A stretch of 64,000 nt of DNA from Alishewanella tabrizica (GCF_014652375.1 NZ_BMYR01000005.1:62001-126000); one strand, 5' to 3'. Shown: positions 18,501-27,513, counted from the stretch's first letter. Numbers and translations are program-made. The notes: generated by a model from the sequence alone, not told the origin.

Positions 18501-19984
18501 GTATCACCGATGAATTATCGGCGTTGCCTTGCTCATTAATTATTACTGATGCCTTTGGCAAAATAGTTTTTATGAATGCTCTGGCTAGGATAGAGTTTTT
18601 GCCAGAGCAAGTAACGCTTCCTACTGCAATTGAGCAGTTATTCCCGCCTGCGGCAAAAATTTTTTTGCAAACACATCTTTGGCCAATGTTACGAAAAGAA
18701 GGCCAAGTGAGAGAGTATTACCTTAATATTAAAAGTAAATTGGGTACTTCAATACCGATTCTGGTGAATGTGGCGGCAGGGGTATATTCTGGTGAATCTT
18801 GCTATCGATGGGTATTGTTACCCGCGTATCAACGTGCCAGTTTTGAGCAAGAGCTGTTAAACGCGCGCCAACAAAGTTTACAGTATGCTCAAGAGGTTAG
18901 TGTCTTAAAGCAGCGCTTACAAAATATTCTTGATGCAGCACAAGACATTGCCATCATGACATTAGATCAAATGGGGGTTATTCAATTCACCAATCTTGGC
19001 GCGGGGAAATTACTCGGTTATCCGTACAATGAGTTGGTTGGACAAAACATTGAGATGTTATTTTGTAATCATCAAGAGACTCATGCTGGGCTATTACGAA
19101 TAAAATACTATCTTAACGCCATTTACACTATGCCCACCGCGATGGAGTCGGTACTTGAATTTGAATCGACGCTAGCCCAACAGTCTGGTGCGATTATCGA
19201 TGTGTTATTGCAATTTCGTCCAGTGCCGGGAGAATCTAATGCATCTCCCAAGCAAATATTGCTGTTAGCCACTGATATTTCAAAACGTAAGCAATTAGAA
19301 CGTTTACAAAACGATTTTGTAGCCACCATTAGCCATGAATTTCGTACCCCTTTAACTGCGATATTGGCCAGTTTAACCTTGTTAAGTCATCGCTATGAAA
19401 ACGTGTTAGAGGAAAAAGCCAAAAGATTAGTCGATCTGTCTGTGATTAATAGCCAGCGATTGAAGCGTTTGGTGAACGATTTACTGGATTTAGGCGATAT
19501 TACGAGTGGTAATGTTACGATAAATCTACAAAGCTGCGCCCTTGAGCAATTAATTGAGAGAGCTGTTAATGAACAGACGCAGGCGAGTAAGCTTAAACAG
19601 ATAACCTTGAACGTGTTAATGCCTGAGCATGTTCCCTCGGTGTGTACGGATCCAGATAAGTTTCACCGAGTGCTTGTAAATTTATTGTCTAATGCCATTA
19701 AATTTTCGCCTGTGAATTCGACTGTGAATGTGCAGGCTACCGCCTATGCGAGTTGCGTGGTGCTACGAATTGAAGATCAGGGATGTGGCGTAAAACCCGA
19801 GTTTGAATCTCGATTGTTTACGCAATTTACACAAGAAAACAATGCCAGTAATCGCGAATACGAAGGTTCAGGTTTGGGGCTGGCGATATGTAAGGGATTA
19901 GTTAATGCCATGGGCGGCGAAATTGGTTATCAATCAGCACAGCCTCATGGCGCAATTTTTTGGTTTAGTTGCTTACGGGGTTAA
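18497..19984 (+). CDS. PAS-domain sensor histidine kinase, partner of the RsbQ-like protein
   Basis: This 495-residue kinase has no membrane segment. It has an N-terminal PAS-like domain (about 1-112), a coiled-coil linker (about 113-145), a second PAS domain (about 146-262; IAIMTLDQMGVIQFTN, GYPYNELVGQNIEMLF), then HisKA with FVATISHEFRTPL (phospho-acceptor near His280) and an HATPase domain (N box NLLSNAIKFSP, G1 EDQGCGVKPEF, G2 GSGLGLAICKGL). The GTG start lies inside the preceding stop (GTGA), with AGGAACGGG upstream. The first PAS domain is the expected docking site for the RsbQ partner. No response-regulator gene is adjacent, so its target is encoded elsewhere. Confidence 0.9.
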   Translation: MSITDELSALPCSLIITDAFGKIVFMNALARIEFLPEQVTLPTAIEQLFPPAAKIFLQTHLWPMLRKEGQVREYYLNIKSKLGTSIPILVNVAAGVYSGESCYRWVLLPAYQRASFEQELLNARQQSLQYAQEVSVLKQRLQNILDAAQDIAIMTLDQMGVIQFTNLGAGKLLGYPYNELVGQNIEMLFCNHQETHAGLLRIKYYLNAIYTMPTAMESVLEFESTLAQQSGAIIDVLLQFRPVPGESNASPKQILLLATDISKRKQLERLQNDFVATISHEFRTPLTAILASLTLLSHRYENVLEEKAKRLVDLSVINSQRLKRLVNDLLDLGDITSGNVTINLQSCALEQLIERAVNEQTQASKLKQITLNVLMPEHVPSVCTDPDKFHRVLVNLLSNAIKFSPVNSTVNVQATAYASCVVLRIEDQGCGVKPEFESRLFTQFTQENNASNREYEGSGLGLAICKGLVNAMGGEIGYQSAQPHGAIFWFSCLRG

Positions 19985-19990
19985 TTAATT

Positions 19991-20857
19991 TCAGCATTTT
20001 TTGTTTCGGCTGTAACGATAAACACCAAGCAGCAGTAGGCAACCAATCACTCCCCAGCTAACGCTTCCTCCGCCACGGTACTGGCTGCTTTTTACCACTT
20101 TGATATCGTTAGGTTGCGTTTTTAATCGCGTGGTAAAGGTGTCCAATTCTTGTGTTAATTGGCTGATCATATGCTGGCTGGCTGCATGGAAGCCTTGTTG
20201 GCTATCTTGACGCAGCTCTTCTGCTAAATTTATTGGCGTAGAACGCCCTTTAATGTGACTTATCCCAGGAGCACGAAACAGCAGCTTACGGCTTTTGATG
20301 TCATAAACAGCGGTATCCATTAAGGTACTGGTATCGTTTTTCTGTCCTGATACGAAATAGGCGCCAATCAATGTCCAGTAGCTTAATGCCGCTTTAGATT
20401 CATGACTAAATTGCATTTGATCAAATGAGATTAATGCAACGACATCAATCCCAAACAGCGCTTGTAGCTGATCTAAATTGGTAAAACTACCTTGTGGTCT
20501 TAAGTAGTTGCTAGGAATAATCTGAATATTACCGATATAAGGCTGCGTTTTAAAATGCTGGGCCATGTTTTCCAGCATAGCTAGTTTAGCAGTTTCATCT
20601 AATAGCGAACCCTGTTGTGCGCTAAGTGCAAAAGGATGTTGTCCCTTTTGATAGCTACGTTCCGAGGGGACAAAAGCGATACCCAATCGGATCGGTAAGG
20701 TGAGTTCTGGAATGCTTTGTACAATGTGTACGTCAGCAGTATTGGGATATAGGTACTCGACCACACTGCTGCGACTGCCCGATTGTTGGCTGGCGCAACC
20801 CACTAAACACACGCAAAGGGTGAGTGTGGTAATGAGATGTTTGAACATTTGCGGCAT
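19991..20857 (-). CDS. Rhombotail lipoprotein with GlyGly-CTERM sorting tail
   Basis: This 288-residue lipoprotein has processing signals at both ends. The N-terminus has a lipobox (CLVGC, Cys near residue 21). The C-terminus has Gly-Gly-Gly-Ser, then a single helix (WGVIGCLLLLGVYRYS) and a basic RNKKC end, the GlyGly-CTERM pattern cut by the intramembrane protease rhombosortase. The body, including TDIPRQ-free repeats of LDQLQALFGIDVVALISFDQ, resembles the family annotated as rhombotail lipoprotein. Function is unknown. The start at 20857 has AGGAG about 8 nt upstream. It converges on the kinase gene with a 6-nt gap. A rhombosortase gene is not in this window. Confidence 0.78.
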   Translation of the reverse strand: MPQMFKHLITTLTLCVCLVGCASQQSGSRSSVVEYLYPNTADVHIVQSIPELTLPIRLGIAFVPSERSYQKGQHPFALSAQQGSLLDETAKLAMLENMAQHFKTQPYIGNIQIIPSNYLRPQGSFTNLDQLQALFGIDVVALISFDQMQFSHESKAALSYWTLIGAYFVSGQKNDTSTLMDTAVYDIKSRKLLFRAPGISHIKGRSTPINLAEELRQDSQQGFHAASQHMISQLTQELDTFTTRLKTQPNDIKVVKSSQYRGGGSVSWGVIGCLLLLGVYRYSRNKKC

Positions 20858-21045
20858 TTTTTAGCTCCTGTAGTGGCGATGATGTTGTTATATGACAACA
20901 GATAGCGCTGACATGATTGACGACTTCAGCCATTAAGCTAGCGTTAAGTTTCTTATTTTGCTACCTTTATAATCTAAGTAGCATTGATGAGTGCTGTTGG
21001 TATTAATTTTTGATACTTTTTCTTTCGAAATGACAAGAGGCGAAG

Positions 21046-21789
21046 ATGTCACAAAGCGCGGCGCTGGTTTTAACGTTAAAGCAGGCGTTAAAGCAGCAAG
21101 GAATAACCTATGCACAGGTTGCGGAGCACTTGGCCATCAGTGAAGCCAGTGTAAAACGCATGTTTTCGCTGCAGCAATTTACGTTGCAGCGCTTAGAGCA
21201 CATTTGTCAGCTATTGCATTTAGATTTTGTGGATTTATTGCAACTGCTGCAACAGTCTCAAAGACAAATTAGTGAGCTTACCGAGCAGCAGGAATTGGAG
21301 CTTACCGCAGATCTCGGGCTTTTACTTGTGGCGGTATCGGTGCTTAACCATTGGACGATAAATGATTTGGTAACATGGTATCGCTTTACGCCAAGCGAAT
21401 GTTTACAAAAATTGATTAAGTTGGATCGATTACATTTGATTGAGTTACAGCCGAATAATCGTATTAAGCTGCGTATAGCAGCAAATTTTAGTTGGCGAGA
21501 TAATGGGCCGATTCAGCGTTTTTTTCAGCAACAATTAGCCGCTGAGTTTTTTAATCATCGGTTCACAGAGCAAGATGAGAGTATGCTGGTATTAAATGGT
21601 ATGTTGTCGCGTGCCAGTAATCAGGTATTTCAGGGCAAATTACGGCGATTAGCCAGAGAGTTTAACGAATTGGTTCAGCACGACAGTGGATTACCGCTGG
21701 CGGATCGTTTTGGGGTATCAACTGTTTTAGCTATGCGTAATTGGCGATTTGGCGTATTTAAAACCTTTTTGCGCGCGGATGCCTCCTAG
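21046..21789 (+). CDS. XRE-family helix-turn-helix transcriptional regulator
   Basis: This is a 247-residue DNA-binding protein. The N-terminal XRE-type HTH covers about residues 6-65 (LKQALKQQGITYAQVAEHLAISEASVKRMF). It is followed by a long helical domain without a recognised ligand fold, where a winged-helix-like segment may lie around 100-145 (WTINDLVTWYRFTPSECLQKLIKLDRLHLI). AGAGG precedes the ATG. The target is unknown. It points toward, and may be cotranscribed with, the small exported protein downstream. Confidence 0.78.
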   Translation: MSQSAALVLTLKQALKQQGITYAQVAEHLAISEASVKRMFSLQQFTLQRLEHICQLLHLDFVDLLQLLQQSQRQISELTEQQELELTADLGLLLVAVSVLNHWTINDLVTWYRFTPSECLQKLIKLDRLHLIELQPNNRIKLRIAANFSWRDNGPIQRFFQQQLAAEFFNHRFTEQDESMLVLNGMLSRASNQVFQGKLRRLAREFNELVQHDSGLPLADRFGVSTVLAMRNWRFGVFKTFLRADAS

Positions 21790-21863
21790 CCTAGTCCATG
21801 TTTCAGCTGTGGTTAAGCCTGATGGGTATAAAACATGTATGACATTAATTTATGAGGTTTATT

Positions 21864-22406
21864 ATGCGTAATTCATTCGGTATTGCGGCAATTCTTTGGT
21901 TTAGTGGTGTACTTGGTTCAATTGCCCATGCTTCTACGGTGATAACAGAGCAAAATATTACGCGTTATGAAGCTGCATTGCCTGAGCTGGCGCGTATTGA
22001 GCAAGATGATCCCAGTAGTCTTAAGTATTTGCGCCTGGCCAAGCATTGTGATTGGGCGTTACATGCCAGCGAATTACGTGCCAAAGAGCAGGGCAAAGGC
22101 TATTTAGCGCAAGTTGATCAGGTACTGACCAAGCATCAACTTACCCCTGCGCTTTTTATTGAATTAACCGCTAAAGGTGCGTGGCCGGTGTTACAGTCTA
22201 TGCAGCCAGTATTAGCGATGACGGAGCAAAGTTTGCCTTTTTTACCAGAGACACAGCGCAAACTGGCTGAGCAGAAGATTGCTCAAACCAATCAAATGCG
22301 CGGCGTCATTGGTCCCTGTTTAACCGATGCCGATAAACGCGCTTTGCAACAGTATCAACAGCGTTTTATTAATTTAGCGACAGGTTTACCTGGTTTGGCG
22401 TTTTAA
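21864..22406 (+). CDS. Exported protein of unknown function
   Basis: This is a protein of about 180 residues with a signal peptide (FGIAAILWFSGVLGSIAHA). The mature part is helical with two Cys residues (AKHCDW and GPCLTD) that could form a disulphide in the periplasm. I do not recognise a family. I start at the ATG at 21864, which has GAGG six bases upstream, rather than the ATG at 21852. The last 21 nt overlap the end of the convergent BASS transporter gene. It follows the XRE regulator by 74 bp. Confidence 0.65.
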   Translation: MRNSFGIAAILWFSGVLGSIAHASTVITEQNITRYEAALPELARIEQDDPSSLKYLRLAKHCDWALHASELRAKEQGKGYLAQVDQVLTKHQLTPALFIELTAKGAWPVLQSMQPVLAMTEQSLPFLPETQRKLAEQKIAQTNQMRGVIGPCLTDADKRALQQYQQRFINLATGLPGLAF

Positions 22407-23246
22407 TACCCACCACGTAAATAAACTGGCAGTAAAAAACATTAAAACACTGTAGCTGCTCGGGGCAATAGACATGGCACTGTTTTGTAAAATACCTGTC
22501 GTGATCAGCAGTGCTAAGGTGCCGTTTTGTAACCCGACTTCTAAACAAATGGTGCGTGCTTGCTGCTCGTTATGCAGCACGTATCGTCCTAGTGCATAGC
22601 CTGCGAACATGGTAACCACGTTAAGTGTTAAGGCTGCGGGACCGCTTAATACCATGTAATGCCAGAAATCACTCCCTAGATCTGCCGCAATACTGATAAT
22701 AAGTAATACTAATACGATTACAGAAAAACGACTGATCATGGGCTGCGCGCGTTTAGCAAATGCGGGCCATTTGGCGTGAATCGCCATACCCAAGAGCACG
22801 GGAAAAACGCTAACAATCATTAAGGTTAACCAAGTGCGTATCAGCGGTAACGCAAGCTGGCTATTCTCCCCAAGATAAAAATGGATGGCCCATGCGGCCA
22901 AAAAGGGCAGTGTGAACGGGGTAATTAACCCTAACATGGCGGTAAGTGATATGGAGAGACCTACGTCCGCTTTGCTTAAATAGCTATACAAGTTTGAGGT
23001 TGTACCGCCCGGGCACAGCGCTAAAATAAAGAGCCCAACGGCTAATTCTGCTTGTATGCCAAACAGGCTTATAACGAGCAACGCGATAATTGGCAGTAAT
23101 ACCAACTGTGCGAGTGTACCGATGATAAAGGCTTTCGGTGCCCGCAGCACATGCTTAAAATGCTGCACTTGTAGGCTCATGCCCACGCCAATCATAATAA
23201 GTATTAAAGCCAGCGGCAGACCAATTTGGGTTAAGCTTGCAAACAT
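22386..23246 (-). CDS. Bile acid:sodium symporter (BASS) family transporter
   Basis: This is a 286-residue membrane protein with nine or ten hydrophobic helices. The family signature ALCPGGTTSNLYSYLSKADVGLSISLT corresponds to the first Na+-binding crossover, and VGLQNGTLALLITTGIL to the second. Bacterial BASS proteins take up organic anions such as pantoate, 2-keto acids or steroid acids with Na+; the substrate cannot be read here. The gene ends 21 nt inside the convergent hypothetical gene. Confidence 0.87.
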   Translation of the reverse strand: MFASLTQIGLPLALILIMIGVGMSLQVQHFKHVLRAPKAFIIGTLAQLVLLPIIALLVISLFGIQAELAVGLFILALCPGGTTSNLYSYLSKADVGLSISLTAMLGLITPFTLPFLAAWAIHFYLGENSQLALPLIRTWLTLMIVSVFPVLLGMAIHAKWPAFAKRAQPMISRFSVIVLVLLIISIAADLGSDFWHYMVLSGPAALTLNVVTMFAGYALGRYVLHNEQQARTICLEVGLQNGTLALLITTGILQNSAMSIAPSSYSVLMFFTASLFTWWVLKRQTR

Positions 23247-23331
23247 ATCTAATTCATATTTCTGGGGAATAGCTTACGCTACCTTGTTGTTCTACTCAGG
23301 GCAAGCGGCAAAGTACTGAAAGTTTTGCCGG

Positions 23332-24237
23332 TTACATGCACGCCGGTTCGATATGCACGATAAGTTGAATCCCCAATGTCGCGGCCTGCTGCTCGGCGAT
23401 ATCAGCTAATTGATGTGCTTGGGTAACTGACCACGTACCCGGTACCTGTAGATTAACGTGTGCAAAGGCTTGTGTTGCTGCACCTCGCGTTCGTAATTGA
23501 CAAAAAGTGATAGGCGGTGCAGCACAGGGCGTTATTGTGTCAGGCAGCGTCTGCGTATGTTGAGTGCATAACGCATCCAATGTTTGCTGTAGCTGATCGT
23601 TTTGTTCTTTGGGTAAGGCTTTGTCCATCAGTCCATTGATGGCACTGACCAAAATGTGGCCTGCTTCACGTAAAATATGCAGCGCCACTAGCATGGCAAC
23701 GGCTGCGTCTAGCCAGTTAAGTCCGCTTATTGCCGCTAAACCTACCCCAATAATAACCCCTGCGGTGGTCCAGACATCGGTTAGCAAATGTTGTCCATCA
23801 CCTGCTAATGCTGGCGATTTATAGTGCTTACCTGCGCGCACTAGTAGTATTCCTACACATAAATTTATTAAGCTCGCGATAGCGCTGAGTAGTGTGCCGA
23901 CACCTAAGGCCGCAATAGGTTGTGGATTGAGTAAACGCTCGAATGCGGTAATAAAAATGGCTATAGCGGCAACTAAAATCATCCCGCCCTCAAAGGCTGC
24001 GGAAAAATATTCGGCCTTACTGTGGCCAAAAGGATGTGACAGATCTGCGGGGCGCTGAGCAATACTGACCATCCACAATGCAAAGCCTGCACCAGCCACA
24101 TTTACGGCAGACTCCATAGCATCTGATAAAAACCCTACGGAGCCTGTTAAATACCACGCTAAGGTTTTTAAGGCCATAGTGAACAAACCGGCACATAGAG
24201 ACACGACTAATAATTCTCGGGGACGCAAGGTGCGCAT
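23332..24237 (-). CDS. Cation diffusion facilitator (CDF) metal transporter
   Basis: This is a 301-residue CDF protein. Six helices form the membrane domain and the last 85 residues form the cytoplasmic ferredoxin-like domain. The helix 2 site reads SDAMESAVN, with Asp and Glu where many CDFs have His/Asp and Asp, and the helix 5 site reads GDGQHLLTDVWTT with His and Asp. The altered helix 2 site makes metal prediction unsafe: Zn2+ exporters usually have HxxxD there. It stands 85 bp from the BASS gene on the same strand, so cotranscription is possible. Confidence 0.87.
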   Translation of the reverse strand: MRTLRPRELLVVSLCAGLFTMALKTLAWYLTGSVGFLSDAMESAVNVAGAGFALWMVSIAQRPADLSHPFGHSKAEYFSAAFEGGMILVAAIAIFITAFERLLNPQPIAALGVGTLLSAIASLINLCVGILLVRAGKHYKSPALAGDGQHLLTDVWTTAGVIIGVGLAAISGLNWLDAAVAMLVALHILREAGHILVSAINGLMDKALPKEQNDQLQQTLDALCTQHTQTLPDTITPCAAPPITFCQLRTRGAATQAFAHVNLQVPGTWSVTQAHQLADIAEQQAATLGIQLIVHIEPACM

Positions 24238-24402
24238 AATGAGAGCCTAAACGAGTTTGATAACTGAAGTGTAGTGCTTTAAACGTTAACAGAGTGAAAT
24301 AATAACAGTTGGGCAATACGCATTGGATATTTGTTTCGCAAACCGTCGATATTTACGGTAAAACGTACATTACCCTCGTTACGAATAGGCTAGTACTTCA
24401 CG

Positions 24403-24879
24403 ATGACAAACAACGTGACCATTTTGGTCGATGTACAAAATATTTACTATACCAGCCGTGAAGCGTTTCAACGCAATTTTGATTATAACGCCTTTTGGCG
24501 TCAAGCTACGGCAGGGCGCACGGTAGTAAAAGCCATTGCGTATGCCATTGATCGGGGTGATGAAAAGCAGCGACAGTTCCAAAACATTCTGCGTGCTATT
24601 GGTTTTGAGGTAAAACTTAAGCCTTTTATTCAGCGGGCTGATGGCTCAGCGAAAGGTGATTGGGATGTCGGGATCACCTTAGATGCCATTGAATACGGTC
24701 AGCATAGCGACATTTTGGTGCTGGCGTCGGGCGATGGCGATTTCGATTTATTGTGCAATAAATTAGTACAGCAGTTTCATACTCAAGTGGAAGTCTATGG
24801 GGTAGAGGGGTTAACGGCTCAGGCCTTAGTTAAGGCAGCAAGCCGTTTTGTGCCGATAGATTCGCGATTATTGTTATAG
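24403..24879 (+). CDS. NYN-domain (LabA/DUF88-like) putative ribonuclease
   Basis: This is a 158-residue protein that is essentially one NYN domain, a PIN-like nuclease fold. The acidic active-site residues are visible: Asp in TILVDVQNIYY near the N-terminus, Asp in KGDWDVGITLDAIEY, and the Asp cluster in LASGDGDFDLLCNKL. Members are thought to cut RNA, but most have no known target. No partner domain or toxin-antitoxin neighbour is present. The ATG at 24403 has no obvious ribosome-binding site. Confidence 0.82.
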   Translation: MTNNVTILVDVQNIYYTSREAFQRNFDYNAFWRQATAGRTVVKAIAYAIDRGDEKQRQFQNILRAIGFEVKLKPFIQRADGSAKGDWDVGITLDAIEYGQHSDILVLASGDGDFDLLCNKLVQQFHTQVEVYGVEGLTAQALVKAASRFVPIDSRLLL

Positions 24880-24907
24880 CACGTTGACACTATGACATTA
24901 TAATTTT

Positions 24908-24955
24908 GGTTGCTGGTTGCTGGTTGCTGGTTGCTGGTTGCTGGTTGTGGTTGCT
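24908..24955. repeat. 7-bp tandem repeat GGTTGCT
   Basis: Five perfect copies of GGTTGCT from 24908 to 24942 are followed by a partial copy with a slip and one more unit. It lies between two convergent genes and runs up to the stop codon of the minus-strand gene. Slippage here could alter only the 3' end. Confidence 0.9.
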
Positions 24956-26009
24956 AGGGCTTAGTGGGTGCCAATTCATTCAAAAATTGCAAACGCAATA
25001 ATTCTTGTTCATCGGGTTGCCAGGGCGCATCCGATAACTGGTTTAGGCCATAAAATTCCACGGGGTATTCTGCCTGCTCACTGCTCCCAAACAAACTTAG
25101 CTCGCCTGGTGATCCTGAGCGTCGTTCTAACACAAAGGTGTTAAGCCGATAAGGACCTTCGTGACCGGCTAATACTGCCTTAAAGGCGCGTAAGGGCAGG
25201 GTTGCGTTGCCAGTATTTAAGTAGGTTGTGGCCACAAGGTGTGCAATAGGCTCGCCTTGTTCGCTAAATAAATTAGCACGTAAGCGATAATGCCCGGCTT
25301 TACTAACGTCGAGTTGCACAGGGATCACTAAATCTGAACCTTCAGCAAAGCCGTCATTTACCCCAACAATTTTGGCTGTCGGTTGTTGATACTCAATGCC
25401 AGTATGTAATTGTTGCTGCTGGCCGTTTGCAGTAAAACGAATGGCAAGTTTTAAGGGACCCTGCCAAGTAGTATTGGCAGCCACTGTTACCTGATAACCC
25501 TCGGTGTCAGCTTCCATGGGGATTTCAGTTAATAGCTCGCCAGTATTTTCTGCAAACAAAGACAGAACAACCTCACTGGCTTGGATCCCCGTCAGCAAAA
25601 GTGCGGTAGGTATTTCGTCGGGATAAATAAAACGGTATTGGGTTAACACAATGGCGGCACTGGCACCGCCTTCTAAAGGGATAGTTTGCACAGCATACTC
25701 ATTGGGGGTAAGCAAGTGATGGTCGGCTGCCGATAACGGTCGAGAATAGGGCGGATAACGAAGCTCTTCGGCATAAGCTTGGGCGATCTGGGCAAATTGC
25801 TCAGCCATAGGCGCTTCGATATTTTCAGTAATGTTCAACTGTGCCGGTGCAGCTGCGCCAGATACCTCAGGTTGTGCAGCTTGAGATGTCGGCGCAACCT
25901 GAGGCAATGCATTACCTGTTGGGATGGGCGGCGTATTACTCGTTAATCGCCACAGTATTAACAGCACAACGATGATTAACACGGCTAAGCCGCCCAAGCG
26001 TTTTTTCAT
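24954..26009 (-). CDS. Membrane-anchored periplasmic protein next to lipase, function unknown
   Basis: This 351-residue protein starts with one N-terminal membrane anchor (GLAVLIIVVLLILWRL), then a Pro/Ala/Gln-rich linker (about 28-65). A short segment follows (YAEELRYPPYSRPL), then a large beta-rich region that looks like two immunoglobulin-like sandwiches. I do not recognise a named family. It lies 37 bp downstream of a lipase gene on the same strand. Anchor plus linker plus periplasmic domain after a lipase recalls lipase foldases (Lif), but I do not see the Lif signature RxxFDY and the domain looks beta rather than helical. A role with the lipase is inference. Its stop abuts the 7-bp repeat. 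Confidence 0.7.
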   Translation of the reverse strand: MKKRLGGLAVLIIVVLLILWRLTSNTPPIPTGNALPQVAPTSQAAQPEVSGAAAPAQLNITENIEAPMAEQFAQIAQAYAEELRYPPYSRPLSAADHHLLTPNEYAVQTIPLEGGASAAIVLTQYRFIYPDEIPTALLLTGIQASEVVLSLFAENTGELLTEIPMEADTEGYQVTVAANTTWQGPLKLAIRFTANGQQQQLHTGIEYQQPTAKIVGVNDGFAEGSDLVIPVQLDVSKAGHYRLRANLFSEQGEPIAHLVATTYLNTGNATLPLRAFKAVLAGHEGPYRLNTFVLERRSGSPGELSLFGSSEQAEYPVEFYGLNQLSDAPWQPDEQELLRLQFLNELAPTKP

Positions 26010-26046
26010 TGGTATGGCACATTAATGTTCATTAATGATCGGTGTC

Positions 26047-27111
26047 CTAATTTGCTGCTTGAAAAACCAGCGGAGACATGGCTTGTCGTTCGGAACCGCT
26101 GACAACACGATAACGTGAGGCAAAGAATAACCAACCACGCGTTTCGTCATAACTGCTAAAACTTAATAGTTTTTGATCAGTGTAGCGAGCGCTGTTTCTG
26201 GCGACGGTGATATTACCTTGGCGTTGTTGACCAATAACCTGATTATGGCTGTATGCCTCGCTCATCAGCATGGGAAAATGCAAAGGCATAAAGGATGTAA
26301 CGCCGCTGCTTTGGCTGACTAGTTTACCATCAAAGGCCACATTAGTCGCACAGCTATCAAAGCTGCTTGCTCGAGACGCACCGCAACTTGAGTGACTGGC
26401 GACTACGCCATCATCAGTGCCAGGTAAAAATGCACCCGTAGCGCCTAAAAAGTCTGAGCCTGCGCCGACAAAACGTAACCGCGGTACCCGACTGTCAGGG
26501 AAGGCCGCGAGCTGCCGAGCGGTGTTTACCCGTAAATCATTTAATACCCCTACGTTGTTGGCATTGGGTAGTTGCCCCAGCCATAACGATAAGGCTAATT
26601 GTAACGTCCGGTCAAAAAGGCCACCACCTGTGGCAACATTTACCGCTAAATCTGCTAGCTCGGAGCCGCCACCTGCTCCAGCAAAATCAAAGGTTGCTAC
26701 AATATTTAATGGGCGTAATCCAGCGTTTTGTAACCACAGTGCTTGGTTGTCTAAAATATAGCGAGTCACTAAATCGCCGGTAGAGTGGGTGACAAATACA
26801 CAGCCAGGATTACAGGTATTATTAATCGACATTTGACGCAGTTTTGGCCAAACGTATTGGGTAGCAATTTGCCCAGTAATACGCTCGTGTGATGGCCAAT
26901 CAATTCTGACCTCTGCGCGGGTCCCCCAAAACTCACTCCAATACGCCGCGCCATTTTGGGTAACTTGGCTAGCGTTAGGGCGGCTAGCAAGATTATCGGG
27001 TTGGAAACCATGCACTAACACCACGGGGTAACCACCCACCGCAGCGTGTGCAGTAACACTTAAAAGTGCGGATATAAATGCTGCGCCACACAGCCGACGT
27101 AAAATTTTCAT
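26047..27111 (-). CDS. Secreted triacylglycerol lipase/esterase
   Basis: This 354-residue alpha/beta-hydrolase has a signal peptide (FISALLSVTAHAAVG). The oxyanion loop is YPVVLVHGF near the mature start. The nucleophile elbow is THSTGD, the GxSxG motif with Thr in the first position. A candidate catalytic Asp lies in GTDDGVVAS and the His in MPLHFPML or nearby. Several Cys residues (NNTCNPGC, SSCG, DSC) suggest periplasmic or extracellular disulphides. It probably hydrolyses lipid esters outside the cytoplasm. The membrane-anchored protein gene follows at 37 bp. Confidence 0.82.
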   Translation of the reverse strand: MKILRRLCGAAFISALLSVTAHAAVGGYPVVLVHGFQPDNLASRPNASQVTQNGAAYWSEFWGTRAEVRIDWPSHERITGQIATQYVWPKLRQMSINNTCNPGCVFVTHSTGDLVTRYILDNQALWLQNAGLRPLNIVATFDFAGAGGGSELADLAVNVATGGGLFDRTLQLALSLWLGQLPNANNVGVLNDLRVNTARQLAAFPDSRVPRLRFVGAGSDFLGATGAFLPGTDDGVVASHSSCGASRASSFDSCATNVAFDGKLVSQSSGVTSFMPLHFPMLMSEAYSHNQVIGQQRQGNITVARNSARYTDQKLLSFSSYDETRGWLFFASRYRVVSGSERQAMSPLVFQAAN

Positions 27112-27513
27112 GGCAAAACCTCGTTAACTTATTATTTTTCTAATGTACAGGGCGAAGCCTTACACAATTAACAGGCCTACCCATAGCATTCAACGCCACG
27201 TAATTGCGGCAAATAAAAAATAAACTAACCTGATAATTTTGCAACAGATGCAGGCTGTGGAAAAAGCATATGATTATGCTGTTTTAGCCCGCTGTTGTTT
27301 AAATCTGTAACCACATAATAGGTAAATGGGGTGTCTATGAGCTTTTCGCGTTTACGCTGGCATAAGTGCTGTGGTAAGACATTGTTTAAAGTATTAGCTC
27401 GAACTATTTTTATTATTTTTTATCCGCCTACCGTTTTCCTAAATTTCCCGTGTTACTCCAACTCAGTTAGGCCTAAGTTAGGGGGATTGCCACGGGGGAG
27501 AGCATGATAAAGG
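27112..27513. other. Intergenic region with one weak small ORF
   Basis: This is 402 bp between the lipase and yajD genes. Apart from the small ORF at 27337-27507 I see no RNA gene, repeat or terminator in it. Confidence 0.4.
27337..27507 (+). CDS. Possible 56-residue small protein
   Basis: An ATG at 27337, preceded by GGGGTG, opens a 56-codon frame. The product is basic at the start (MSFSRLRWHKCCGK), has a central hydrophobic stretch (ARTIFIIFYPPTVFLNF) and a basic end. It could be a small membrane peptide, but no homologue comes to mind and chance is a fair explanation. Confidence 0.2.
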   Translation: MSFSRLRWHKCCGKTLFKVLARTIFIIFYPPTVFLNFPCYSNSVRPKLGGLPRGRA

